Source: Reticulascus tulasneorum (Eukaryota; Ascomycota; Sordariomycetes; Glomerellales; Reticulascaceae). Taken from it: a DNA stretch of 64,000 bases. Under the pieces are notes generated by a model. It worked only from the letters and a program-made list of their open reading frames with translations, was not told the DNA's origin and ran no database searches. The position numbers were made by a program, and so were the translations under genes. The stretch is taken from NCBI GenBank assembly GCA_001557505.1, contig LSAX01000002.1, positions 3,224,001 to 3,288,000 on the forward strand, written 5' to 3'. This document shows positions 1-12,057 of this stretch, one piece after another. Positions within the stretch are counted from its first letter, which is position 1; every line of letters begins with the position of its first letter.

Positions 1-126
1 GGGACCGCGATGCCGAAGCATTTGGTAAGTTAGGAAATCTCTGTTCCTGTGATACGACCTATAACTGACTTATTTTCACTATAGTTTGCCGGCAAGCGTG
101 GAATGGGCAAGACATCCCGCCGTTAA
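1..126 (+). CDS. nog1: C-terminal end of NOG1-like nucleolar GTPase (partial)
   Basis: Only the 3' end of a gene is present. Positions 1-24 read GTAMPKHL. A GTAAGT donor follows at 25, and a polypyrimidine/CACTATAG acceptor ends at 84. Positions 85-126 continue as FAGKRGMGKTSRR and stop with TAA. The intron is 60 nt and contains a CTATAACTGAC-like branch region. The spliced tail PKHLFAGKRGMGKTSRR resembles, from memory, the basic C-terminus of NOG1/GTPBP4, a nucleolar GTPase needed for maturation of the 60S pre-ribosome. The GTPase domain lies outside the window, so the call rests on this short tail alone. It could be another basic nucleolar protein. Confidence 0.7.
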
Positions 127-581
127 ACGATTGCGTCGGCTTCACGTTCTGGACCTGGGCGGTATGGCGTATGGATCTATTTATTTCGGCACTCAGATAC
201 CCATCTCGAGTACCGAAGCTGGGGGCAACAAAAAAGACATTTTCGTGTAGGCATGAACATAGTGTACATTGTGTTGCAGGTATTACGAATTCAAACAAAT
301 GCAACAAACATGTGGATCCTAGTGATAGATGAATTGCGAAAATGGACCCCCTTTAAACGGGTCGTTCCGGCAACTAAATGGAACTGCCAGTGAGGAAAGG
401 TCAATCTTGAATCTCATTCGCTTAGTGTGATAGTTTGTGTGTGTGTGTGTTGTATGAGGGTTTAAGTAGTTGTGCAGCTGAGTCGATGCCTCTGAATACC
501 ATCCGAAATTCTACCCCCGTAGTCCTCCCCAGCTTACGTTTACTCTTGAGGATGTCCTCACGCCAGATGTCTCCTCTGCAT
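127..581. other. Convergent 3' intergenic region (nog1 / gdi1)
   Basis: This stretch holds the 3' flanks of two convergent genes. A short GT dinucleotide run sits at about 435-451. The small ORFs here have no recognisable content and no splice context, so I see no further gene. Confidence 0.6.
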
Positions 582-2448
582 TTACTGCTCGTCCGCCACC
601 TGGATACCCTCCCTCAGCCCTTCAACCACGAGCTCCTCGCCGGCGATGCGGCGGTAGATGTCCCTGACGTCGTCGGTCGTGGTCTCAAAGTGGCTCGTGG
701 CGTCGTAGCTCTTAGAGATAAAGATGTTGTCCTTCGTTCCGTCGTCCACGGGCTCAAACATGGGGATGGGTTTGCCCTAGGTTACCTGGTGAGTATGTCT
801 TTCCGAGTGGAGACCTGGGAACATTGTGGATACTTACTAGGAATTGCTCCTCGATCTTGCCGAGTCGCTCGAGGCCGGGTTGGAGCTCAACGTGGTGGTT
901 GGCGGAGGTCTCGGCGATGGTGGAGACGATGGCGATCCAGTAGCCCTTCGGGCAGACGTTGTGGGCGGAGGAGACGCAGGCGATGTAGATATCTAGAAGA
1001 CGGTGGGTTAGGAATACGAGTTGCTAAGATGCTAGTCTCGACTATACGTACCGTTCTTTCGGCCGACTTGAGATTGAGGAATGATCAGCTGGCAGGAATC
1101 ACTGTCGTTGGTTCCAGCCAGTGGGTGCTTCAATATGCAAACAGCGCGGAGCACCTGGCCGACGACCTTGACCTTGCCAGGGAAGTAGGACGGGTCGCCC
1201 AGGATCAATTTCGCCTTGGTCTCGAACTTCATCTCCTCGACACCCGTCATGGTCGCCTTGATGCCGACGGCCTTGCCGCCCTCGTAGAGCACCTCGTCAA
1301 CATTCGTGTTCAGCATGTAAGTGCCGCCATAGATGGCGGAGAGACGAGCGAAACCCTGCGGCAGCTCGCCGAGGCCGTAGAGTGGATAGATGTAAGGCGA
1401 CTTGCCATACCTGGCCACGGAGTTACCGTACAGTCGGATTCGCTCGATCGCCTCTGGGGCCTGCCCATTCTTGCCGATGTACTCATCGTTCAGGTACAGG
1501 GCCATGGCGTGGCCGATGAAATCCCGGGTTCCGGTTTCGAGTCCGAACTTGTCGTATACCTCCTTCATACTGCATGTATTCATGTCGAGCCCTATACCAC
1601 CGTCAGTTTTGTTCTCAAGCTTTACTCTCAGTGTGAGACCGCATCTGGCTGACCCTTGTGTGACGCAGTGTCCTTTCGGTCGAACGAGCCAACCCACTCT
1701 ATGAAGCCCTTCATTCGGCGCTTCTCAAAGATCCCCATCAGTGGTGATCGAAGTGCTTCGGCCGCATCAGACGGGACTTTGGCAACGGTTGCCTTCGGCC
1801 CTTGACCCTGCTGGACATAGCTGCCTGCCACCTGCTTGAACTCGAGATACCTCGTCACGTCGGTCGAAACGAGGATGTTGGTCAGCTCGCCAGAGGACAT
1901 GAGGAACTTGGGCACGAGATCGATATTCCAATCATTCAGGCGGCCGTATTGCTTCCATGGCTCCACACCGGAGTGGTTGCCGTACTTCTTGAAGAGCTGC
2001 GAGGGATCTAGTGTCAGAACAGTTCGTGAATGGTGGGGGTGTAGGTTGGGCAAATAATACCGTTTCGAGGTTCACTGATGCTGCCTCTCTAGTCAAGGTT
2101 AGCTTATCATCCATGGACCGAGAGGAGGCCTGGGATATGGCCAGGAGGGAGTACGCACCCGCCATAGTGGTCGTTGCGGTCAATGTGCAGGACTTTCTTC
2201 CCCTTGACACTGAGCACGCTGTATTGCAGAAAGAATCGTCAGAGCCAGGAGAACGAAACGAGCAGCAGGGAGAGTGGCTGCGTTACCCAGACAGAATACA
2301 CTCGGTCAAACCTGGCAGACCGCATGTTAGAACGGGGAGCTTCAAGTAACCCCCCACATGCTGCGATGATGATGCGGGGCAGAAACGGATCGTGGAACGC
2401 ACCTGTGCCCAGCACAATGACATCGTATTCCTTTGCAATCTCGTCCAT
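582..2448 (-). CDS. gdi1: Rab GDP-dissociation inhibitor
   Basis: Extracts GDP-bound prenylated Rab/Ypt GTPases from membranes and recycles them through the cytosol for vesicle traffic. Eight exons give 463 aa, normal for GDI: 2448-2403, 2311-2287, 2218-2159, 2088-2061, 1996-1654, 1591-1052, 992-838 and 776-582. All junctions are GT-AG and keep frame. The N-terminus MDEIAKEYDVIVLGTG followed by LTECILSG is the GDI/REP dinucleotide-fold signature. KKVLHIDRNDHYGG and NLETLFKKYG follow. The conserved region EVYDKFGLETGTRDFIGHA lies near residue 180, and the last exon begins GKPIPMFEPVDDGTKDN. Exon 2 is only 25 nt, and the first four exons are all very short. The start is fixed by the family N-terminus. 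No competing identity. Confidence 0.97.
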
Positions 2449-3064
2449 GACTGCGGATTGGTTCGCTGGGAAATGGGGAGGGTCGTTTCGTCGAATATAG
2501 AAGAAGTAAGGGGTTGGAAGTAACAGGCGAGGATTTTGTTGTGGTTGATGGGATCAAAGCATCGGTGTGGAGATACAGTAGGTAGCTAGAGGAGTAAAAA
2601 GGTTTGGAGGGGTGACGACAAGGAGTCGGTCGGTTAGTTGTGGGCTGGACCAGGGCGGCGGGGGGCATGATGTCCAAAGCGTTAGAGCTACGACATGGTG
2701 ATTGGACTGCTTTCGCTTGTCGGGCTGCCTGTGTATCATTATGCAGGTCCCGCTCAGTCTCACCTTTTCGAGTTCCCGTTATGCTCATCTTTTGTCTATT
2801 TGTCCTCGGGTTTATTACAGAAGATCAATTTCTCCTTTGTCATGCGAGGTCTTTTATTCTACATGTAGGACAAGAGATATGCTGGTGAACTCCTCGGAAT
2901 TGCGCCTGAATACTAGCACCCCCTTTTGCACTGAGGTACAGAGAGATATAATAATATACATATACAAGTGTTCCTACAGTTTGACTGACTGTCTCCCGTC
3001 TATCTGACCCTGGGAATCGTGTTTGTATCTTCTTCACCAAATGTCTAGAGATATGACAGCCTCA
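2449..3064. other. 5' flank of gdi1 / 3' flank of mrpl4
   Basis: The gene upstream on the same strand ends at 3065, so this interval carries the gdi1 promoter and leader plus the mrpl4 3' UTR. ORFs here on both strands are short, overlapping and without family motifs. An AT-rich patch with ATATAATAATATACATATA-like sequence lies near 2945-2970. No gene seen. Confidence 0.6.
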
Positions 3065-3927
3065 TTAAATCTTTGGGGATTGCTCTGTCGGCGGCGGGCT
3101 GGGTGGTAGGGTCGACGGATCAACGTTGAGAACCCCTTGTTTATCACCCTCCGTCTTCTGCTCTCCTAGCAGCTCGCCCGCTGGCGGGCTTTCGTCTTGT
3201 AGTAGATAATCATCTTCGGACAGCTCATTGGGCGTGTATGCCTCGCCCGTCCCAGAGAGATCAATTTCTGGGTCGTTCTCGGCAAGTTGGTAGGCGTCTT
3301 GCCACAAGTAATACCGTTCAGTCAGGACATGCTTGATAGCCTTCATCGTCTTGATGACCTACCAATCTAGGTCAGCATTGTCAAAGTTGTGTATCATCAG
3401 TCCACCCATACCGTCTGGTCTCGGTTGTTCGCTTCAAAGCTGCCAAAGCCCATCTCTGCTCGATCCCGCTCTGCCCTAGCCGTCGAGATCCGGTTCCTTT
3501 CCTTGCAGCAGGCCCACCAGAGCGCATGAAGATCCTCCCAATCCTTCTTTCGCAGCTCCTCAACCGCCCACGACCGTCCATGAGCAGCGTCCTCCGATGG
3601 CGTATTCATCAGCTTGTCCCTGGCCGGGAAGAAGTCCCACAGGCCATGCTTCGGGTCAACGTGTATCTCGGGCTTGTAGTCAGCAGGCTTGGGTAGATCT
3701 TCCGACGAGACGGAGAGGGGTTCGCGAGGACCGCTCCGCCGCAGCACACTGACGCCTCGCTGGCGGTTGCTGTCGCGCGTTTTCCGTTTGCATTGGCTGG
3801 AGGAGGTGGAGAAGGATGCAGGCCGGGGAGGTAATGCTGTTGTCATCGGGAAAGAACCTGAAAATCGAGTTTCAGAGAATCGTAGAATTCGACCTATTGA
3901 GGGCCGCATACTACAAGAACTCGCCAT
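3065..3927 (-). CDS. mrpl4: Mitochondrial large-subunit ribosomal protein uL29m (MrpL4/MRP-L47)
   Basis: Component of the mitochondrial 54S subunit near the polypeptide exit tunnel. Two exons, 3927-3412 and 3358-3065, are joined across a 53-nt intron whose splice restores RDQT-VIKTMKAIKHVLTERYY. The MRP-L47 domain is clear: LWDFFPARDKLMNTPSE, then GRSWAVEELRKKDWEDLHAL and WWACCKERNRI. The N-terminus is rich in Arg, Ser and Ala with no acidic residues until the domain, as expected for a mitochondrial presequence. I chose the ATG at 3927 (269 aa plus stop); an upstream in-frame ATG at 3990 would add 21 residues. The C-terminal tail is Pro-, Glu- and Ser-rich and poorly conserved. A CCAAT element lies about 95 bp upstream. 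Confidence 0.92.
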
Positions 3928-4020
3928 GACGACGGTTGAGGTTAATTGGTTTGATGAAGAAGCATGTGTGCATGGAAATCCCAAGGCCATTCAAGGGAAC
4001 AGAATTTTGGTTGAGCTTTG

Positions 4021-4027
4021 GCCAATC
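4021..4027. promoter_or_regulatory. CCAAT box upstream of mrpl4
   Basis: GCCAATCAG sits about 95 bp before the chosen mrpl4 start. It matches the CCAAT-binding (Hap/NF-Y) consensus, which is common in promoters of fungal mitochondrial genes. The match is short and function is inferred from position. Confidence 0.4.
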
Positions 4028-4139
4028 AGAGCCCAATTCTACGCGGCTCGGCCTAAGGTTCTACCCAACTTTTGTCAGCCTTGTCCCCTCATAAACGGCC
4101 TCAACTGAGCATAGAGGAAGAACGCCCAATAGGTTTCTA

Positions 4140-4720
4140 CGATGATGTGTAACAGCTTAGGATGATGGAATTGAAGCTATAGATATAAATTTATCTTACT
4201 TATAATCTTACATGCACTTTTTCAATTTAGATAAAAACCCGCATATCTGACGCACTGAATATCGAGTGCATAGTTTCTTTCACCTGGATTTCAAGATTGC
4301 AACACATGAAAACCGCTCACAAGCTCACAAGAAAATACGAGATTGAAATTAGAAGCAGAAGTAAGGGTTGAATGACAAGGTCTTATAAATTAATTTACTT
4401 GATGCCTCTATGTATCTCAACAATTACTCCATTCCTCGAAGCTGTTGGTTGCTGAAATATTCACTGTAGCTTCAACTTTGGCTTCTCGCCAGATTTTTAC
4501 TATAGCTATCCCAGATTCCTACTAGTCTAATGCTCTTTTCAGAGACAATACAGCCCCTTTTCAGGCCCTTAGGTTATCAAGTTCATGAAATCAGTGTCAA
4601 AGACATAATCCTGGACTCGAGTTTGAACCTGGAAGAGGAATCAAGTGCCGGCGATGTTCACCATCTATCTTACTATACCATTCGCTTTGTATGGAACATT
4701 AATCATATCAATTGACTCAA
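4140..4720. other. AT-rich island
   Basis: Base composition here is visibly more AT-rich than the flanking sequence, with runs such as ATAGATATAAATTTATC and TTATAAATTAATTTAC. No ORF with recognisable content crosses it. It could be a RIP-mutated repeat remnant or simply an AT-rich intergenic spacer. No terminal repeats were seen. Confidence 0.4.
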
Positions 4721-7700
4721 CGAACGCGGAATAGAAACGGTGTTTCGGCTGCGTTAATAAACACCTCGAGCAAAGATTCAGTACTCGCAGACTTCCTTAG
4801 GACCCGGCGTTGGGGAACAGCGTAACACAGCCGACTCTCTATGTCCACGAGCATCTATGATGACCATCCGCGAACGTTGGTTTATTGCCCAGTCTGATTG
4901 TGCCACAAAGCAAGCAGATAGCCTTTGCCATACTCCTTTGGAGCAAAAGGAAGAGGATTTCTGATTCATGCAATGCCCACAGTGGGAGTGTGCGTTAGGG
5001 TACCTGCCGAAGAACGGACTATGCTCTCAAAACTCGAAGTGAACGAGAATAACCGACAGATATCGGACGGCGGTGCACATATAACCAGACTGTGGGGTCG
5101 CATATCCTGGTTTCTATGATATAGGCCCATGATACTGTTGGCAAATTCCAAATTGAATATCACGGGATCCAGCTCGCACTTGCAGCTTCTTCGTGCGACT
5201 CTCTTCAAAGTGGGCATGCATTCAGCGATATGAGTAGCTTCGTAGTGTATGATCCTAATTCAGAAGAAAGGAAAAATTCAAGGACTGACGGGCGTGGGGC
5301 CGGCCCAATCATGCCGGGCCGATCAGTCGGCATGCCCCAGAAGACCTTCCCCCGTCCCAAGGCGGAGGCGGCGAATCGCTAAGTACGCCGATGGCCAGCT
5401 CATTCTCGCCGGCCATCTCTTTGGGGGCGAATAATTGGATGGCATGTTAGGGTCATGGATTGATTTTGGGGTAGACCCCGCCACCAGAACGGCTTACTGA
5501 TATTGCTAACTGCATGTTCGGGAGGATCGGAAGCAGCACAGGGCGCTTGTAAGCGACGACGTAGCAACGAGGCACCAGTGGCGAGTCGATGCAGTCGTAC
5601 GGCACCAACGGCGGCATGATTTTTCCTTGACCTTTGGACAAAAAGGAACATCGCTTGGCTTAGACAAATCCAAGGCACTGTTGGTGTGGCACTCAAAGGC
5701 TCGGGCTTTGAATCCTACCTTCTGGGGTCATCGTCATAGGTTCTGTCACCCAGAGTTGCAATCGAATCTGCTTCCAATATCTCTCCTTGTTTGTGACCTC
5801 GAGGCCATGTTTCGAGGCCATTGAGCGGGTTGGCCCATGTGTCAGATGCACACATTTGAAGGGGAAAAGAAAATATAGGCCAGCGGCCGGGGCACCCGAC
5901 ATTCAGCCTGAAAGGCACAGCGGCCATCCCACGCCGTCATGCGCGTTTCGACGAGTTTTGATTGAGACAGCACGATGGCTGTTCCTCCGAGAAGATGCTC
6001 ATAGCCTGTAGGTTTGCAGATCCCACTGGGGATCATCCCGCGCTGATCGAGATACGTGATCAATTGATGCATGACGAGATGCACAGAGATATATTGCAAG
6101 TCACATGGTGCAGCTAGCCTACGATGTCACGCTGGCCATTCAGGCTCTCTCTGCTGCTTCCATGATTTAAAACAAAATAAAATAAATAAATAAAAAATCA
6201 AAAAAAAGGGAAGGACATTCTAGGGTAGCCTCCGTGCCCATGGTTGTGATTTGGGGGTCACTCGACCACGGATGGAACGATATTTCTCTATTATCAGCCG
6301 TTGAAGGTAACGCTGCTCTGGGAAGGGTATCCTGTTCCATCGGCATGCCTGCAAAGCCCCCCTAAACAAGGGGGTTAAACGGGGATGACGGCGTGAGCAT
6401 GAGCATGAGCGAGAGCGAAGTCGCCGAAGAGAGGCCACTCGGCCAATGGATAATGAGGCTGTCGCAATGGCTCAGCCTCGAAGGCCGGTCATCGTCGTCC
6501 TGGAAGAAACGTGTGCCTTTCGTCAGTGATATACGAATTACTCGACGCTTGTCGCGTGAATTGGCATTGGAACCCCCCACTTCCCGACCGCAAGGGCCTC
6601 TCCACGGACACAGGGCATAGAAATGAGACTCGCATGATTGCTCATGCTACTTTATGCCTTGTATCACTTTGCCCTTATCGTGGCCCATTAATGCGTTCGA
6701 CGGATTTCTTCCAGAAGGCCGTGTTTGAAGATTTGGGGGACTATGGCAACCATGCCGCTGCCACGTGGGATCATCGTGGGTCTCTCTCTGCATGGAACTG
6801 GGAAGTGGGGCTTATGCCAGATGTGACGATTGCTGGGGCTCATCTTGATAGCTTCTCACCTTCTGAACGGTAAACGTGTGCATTCAGGTTTGATTTGTGG
6901 AATGACCTGCAGCCATTTCGGACATCGGACTTACGAATTACTGATTGACAAAAATTCTCTGTACTGTGTAGTCGTACTTGCCGGGGGTGGAAGGGGTTTC
7001 CTCTGATGGGTGAAGCCCGCTAATCACTGGGCGGGCGCCGGAACAGCCTGCAAGCCCCAGCCCTTGTTAGCAATCTCGGGATTATTTTGAATTCGCGAGT
7101 CAGTACTCTCTCACAGTAACTAAGCCTCCTAATTATCAGGGTCGCCGGCCAATGTACATACATAGTAGGGCTAGTGAGGTAGTGCGACCGGAGATGACAG
7201 GACAGGCAAGATCCTGACTTTCGTCACCCCTTGGCTGTTTCCTGAGTGGTACGTGTTTACATATGTACTTCGTACACCTTACTGGCAATCCTTTTCTCGT
7301 GTACGTAGATAGCGGCGGCAGTTTGGAACGGTGGACTATGTATCCGGACTTCCACGAGTTGCCTGATGTGCCGCATACTAATTATCTGGCAAACCGGCAA
7401 GCAGAACTAGCCCCCGATGAAACGCCATACGAACACGACCCCTTCGGAGCGACGAGTCAGGCTAAGAAAGAGAAACTCGACGGTGAGCGAGGCTACCGCA
7501 AAGCTAATGGGTTATCCTGGCTGACAAAGGTCGCCGTAAACATCATGCCAAGCCGAGCAAGTCGGGCATCTTCCGTTCCCAGGGTTCGCGACTTGGATGA
7601 TGTTGATGTCCATGACTCGCGCAAAAAACCTGCATTTCGTCATCACGCTTCTAGTCTATGTATCAAAGAATGCAAGCTTGAGAGTAGCGGTCAGCGGCGG

Positions 7701-10700
7701 ACCTTTGACCATGGCTTCATTTGAGTAAGATTCCGCAAGGAGCCAAGAGCAATGAGACTGCACCTTCCAGTAAGACACGGTAATCGTTATTTGCGCATCC
7801 TTTTTCGGCAGGCAAGTTGATCACCGAGGCAAGGTTGTTCTATTATAGTACAGGTATGCAGGTCATCTGGGAGGTTGGAGACATGACGGAGCGGAGAATG
7901 GTTGCGTCTATATAGCGGAGTAATGGAGACACCAAATCGATAGCCTCACGATGTTTGACAGCCACACGGGAGAGCAGCGCGCTCCACAACTGATCCCGAG
8001 AGGTGGCGGTTGCTAGCAGAGTGCCTATATTGATGAACACCAGATCCCGCAGGCTCGAGAGAGCTGGGTCATGACCTTTGGGGAATGGATGGATTGGTCT
8101 TACTACACTTTGCAATACAGATCAAGAGCAGCACACAACCCAGATTCCCTGCCAAGGCGCTTCAGTACCTCCCGATTGCTAGAACATGTGTGCCAGTACC
8201 AAGAGGTTCGGCACCTACTTGTCCGGTTACACGGGCTTGAGGAAGAACCCATCAGACCGAGGCAGCGGAGGACGGGTATCCCTGTTGATCGCCAGCCACA
8301 TGCTGGCACATATTGGATTTCCCTAAACAGCTTGCCCGCCGTTTTCGCAGGGATCTGCCACGAGGAAGCTCTGCCACCCATGCAAGTTCAAACGCAGTTA
8401 TCGGCTGATTAATACGGTCTTCATCATCTGGCAGCAATTAGCAGATTACTGTACTTGGAACATGGCTCGCAACCTGTGGTACCAAGTCGTTTGCTGGACC
8501 TCTGGGATTCCTTGCTACGGCATGGGCTAGTAGCAACCGCAGCATCGCTGCACAAGATTGGCGGACACAAGTTCCCAATTCGACCAACAACTCACGCACG
8601 GCCATTGGACTCGTCATCTCACTCGGCCGGTTAGAAGAGAAGTGTGCGCTACTGCTCCTCGAACGCTGGCCAGTACGTGCATAGTCATAGTCTGTAGCTG
8701 ATATGCAAGGAGTGATGAGAAGTAACACTACGAGGTACTTCAATAAGATGCTAGTGCTATGTTGATCACGACACGAGCTTCACACAGGCTTGAAGGAGGT
8801 CTGACACATGGCTCACACTATCCCGGACCTGCCAAGGATATGTAGATGAACCCCAGCCCATGGAGGGGTGAAGATAAATGTTTATCGGAGGCGAGAAGTG
8901 AAAAACACGAGGCAGAAGATGATATCAGCAACATTTTTGCTAGGGTTCTCTCGAAGCCCTGAACTTGATTAGAGCATCGGTCGACTCTACCTGTCAAATG
9001 GCCAAAAAGTGACATGTGTCTTCGGGCGAAGTTCGGCCAAAAGACCTGCGCCTTCCATAGGTCATGATGCAAACATGGCGTGAGGTTCCGAGACCAGCAA
9101 AAACTCAAATAGCAGAAATCAGAGCAAAATGTCAGATGCTCGCTTGGGGGGGCGAGATATAGCCTTGATTGGGCCACAAGACGTCAGGCAAGATCCCAGA
9201 TTCGTGTCGTTAAAACGAAGTAATATTTTGTAGTCCGCTTCCACACCGAACGGTGAAGAAATGGCCATAGCTTCTCCGTGTCGCCGTTCTAGAAGATAAT
9301 AATGGGGAATCGAAATACCGGTATGAAGGGTTTAATGGGGCCGTGGGACCCTCTTCTGCCCATTTCAGGCACGCTGCGTCTCTCTTCGGGTCCCACCACA
9401 GAACCTCATTGACCGTGTCAAGAGGGTGACAGCAAAAACAGCCACACGAGAGGGGCATTTCAAGTTGAGATGCATGACCTCGCGTCCAGAAACGACCCTG
9501 GGCGGACGCCACCGAACCGGGGTCGATTATCGCTCGACTGGCACAGAGAGCGAATGAGAGCTTATGCCGCCTAACCGGGTATAACACTCAGGTGTGAACG
9601 GGAATGTCGCCTGTTGCATTTGCAACCTCGACCACGAAAATCGAAACGGTCGAAGATGGATTTCACATCTCATTGCACATATACGACGTGGGCGTAGAAT
9701 CCCGTTTGTGACTTGCCATCGACTCGAACTTGACGGAAACTTCCATGAACAAAGAACCCATGAATGTGAAATCTACAACCCTGCATCTCGGACTTTGAAC
9801 TCCTCGATTCGGGGTCTGCTCGGGGTGCTGATTAGCGGGGGGGGGTGCATGCGGGCGAGCGACTAATTGGGTTCGTACCTTTGATTCGAGGGTTTTTGCG
9901 TTAAGCCATCGTCGTCCGATTCCAAATTCACCAGCGTGGCCCTTGTTAAAAATAAAAAGAGGCCGAGAAATCTAGGAAGCAGCAGGAGCAGGACCTTCGT
10001 CCGAGCTCGTGCCGATGCCCGAGTCAGAATGTGATTCACGAAATGCCCAGGTAGCAACTGCATCAGTCGTCGTGGTACTATAGCAAAGGATGCGAGCTAG
10101 TCTAGGGTCCATTTATCGCCTGCTGCTTGGGATGCCTAGTGCTTCAAGCCTGACTGAGCTTGTGCCAATTTGAGATGAGTTCAACGATCGATTGATTTGC
10201 ACCTGGCTTGCACGGATGCGCGCTACGACTGTCGAAAGAGTTCCGTTTGTGGCAATGTATCTGTCAATCCAAGACGGATCACATCCATCTTCGTCCCTTA
10301 ACTAGGCCCGCAGAGGCCATTATTGGTAGGCGTAGTGTACTTCAGGAAGGTTTGAGTCAGTCGAGCCGTTGAGTCTGTTTCAAGAAACTTCGTATCCCGC
10401 TGACACGCCTGGGCCGTAGCTTATGATACGGCTAAGATTTGCATCGTTGCCCCGTACGAAGAAGAAATTCCCTCTGTACTCACATACACAAGATGCACAC
10501 GGTCGACGAAGCAATGTTGTTGACGGTCTAAACGTGAAGCAGCAAGGCGGGCAAATTTAGAATCTTGGGCAAAGCTGTGTTTTGGCGCGGTTTCGCTTGA
10601 CTCGTGGATCCTGCACATCATCCCTTCAAGCCCTGTTCAAGATCCACCACCATCGAAGTAGGTACGTGCGTGCATATGTATCCGTTCATATTTGCTCACA

Positions 10701-12000
10701 TATCCGGGGCTCAGTGGCGGCGATTGTAACAATCAATCACGCTTTGAGATGCTCTCTGGAATGGTAGGATCTGAGAGGCAGGCGTCGCTGCGGCCATGCC
10801 AAGAAAGACTTGGAACTCTGGCACAGACTTGGCTCAAGAACTTGACCAGCCAAGTCTTACGAGCCACTGGTCCGGAGGTGTTTCCATGGAGTGTAAGGAA
10901 GTATGTCCCATTGGGGCAAGACTCGCATCACGCTTTCACTGCCGAATCGAACAGCACCATACAGATGTAGTACTTCTTGCATGTCGAGGCGCATATTTTT
11001 GGTCGGAACTAAGTTCATTTGGCGTAGTGTAAGTTCGTCGACATGGGTTCCCCCCAGCCTCCAGGTTTGAATGCATCACAAGTCATTCAGGTCATAGAAT
11101 GTCTGAAGGGTTTCTGGATCGAAATGGAACAGAGGGTAACCTTGCTCGGCGTGTAATGCCTGCCGGCCAATCCTCGAGAGATGGTGTAACGACGCCGTTG
11201 ACGCTCTGAGTTCTCGAAACATTGGTTTAGGAGAAGCGTGCTGGCTAAAAGTTGGCTGGTGTCATGAACCTTGCCAGAGTAACCCGACACTTTCATGACA
11301 AAGAGAGAATGGTCATGGCATGCCGACCCAACCCGAATGCTTGCATCAAGGGCTGATCAATTACTGAGTACCAAATGGCCAAGAAGATGATGCAGCCTTC
11401 CAGCTCTTGATACATCGAAGGCGGTCAGCACTACTAGAGACTTGCACACGCAGGGCAATACCTGGACAACGCGCTGGATGGGTTGCCTTCGGCCAGTGGC
11501 ATGCCCATCGCCTGCCGCGGCTCGCGGACAGAGATGGCACGCATCAACATGCAAACTGGCAGAAGCAGGCAGAACCTAAGATGCAAGCGTCGGGTGTTCG
11601 GTTGCGTAAGGACGAGGAACCTTCACAGCCAACTGAGAGATTGACGAGAAAAAGCCTAAAAGTGCCGATTAGCTAATTCTTCAAGGCTAGCGTTAGCGTT
11701 TGAAGGACGCCATCTTCCTCTCAATATAGCAGTCCATGGCAGCCCATGGAAGACAAATCAAAAACCTCAAAATCAAGATAGCGAGTCTCGGGTTCCTTTG
11801 CTGGTTCGTGGACGGACGTGGCACACATATCGCCTCAAGTGCAGTCTTGCGGCGGTACTCGGCCCTAATTGTACCCTCCTCTTCGTGGTTCCCTGAACAT
11901 GTGCATCAGTTGCGAAGCTGGGAGGCTTTTTTGATTTGTGCAATATTGCCCTGTTCCCTGCCTGCGTTCGGAGCCGCGTGCGCAGCCACCGGAAAACTCA
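4721..12000. other. Gene-poor region, no confident gene
   Basis: Over 7 kb hold only short, mutually overlapping ORFs without family motifs. The longest plausible ones are 7263-7724 (+, 153 codons) and a cluster on the minus strand between 7843 and 8743. I could not join them into a spliced gene. A short A-rich stretch lies at 6168-6207. No terminal inverted repeats, LTRs, tRNA genes or transposase motifs were recognised. Confidence 0.5.
7843..8115 (-). other. Protein-like ORF fragment, unrecognised
   Basis: This 90-codon frame has a regular amphipathic composition, with a stretch SSLRDLVFINIGTLLATA and later LVSPLLRYIDATIL. It looks more protein-like than its neighbours. Further minus-strand frames at 8103-8381, 8252-8437 and 8438-8743 lie immediately upstream but need frame changes to connect, and no clear splice sites were found. 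It may be one exon of a decayed gene or chance. No function is proposed. Confidence 0.2.
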
Positions 12001-12023
12001 GGTGTAAATACTCATCCGGTCAC

Positions 12024-12024
<1 letters not shown>

Positions 12025-12055
<31 letters not shown>
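12025..12055. repeat. Homopolymer tract of 31 cytosines
   Basis: Thirty-one consecutive C residues follow CACA and precede AACCGCCCC. The tract is intergenic. Length in an assembly is unreliable for such tracts. Confidence 0.95.

Positions 12056-12057
<2 letters not shown>

Noticed and set aside
435..1652. 405-codon plus-strand ORF
   Set aside because: It is the antisense shadow of the gdi1 coding exons; the minus strand carries the recognisable protein.
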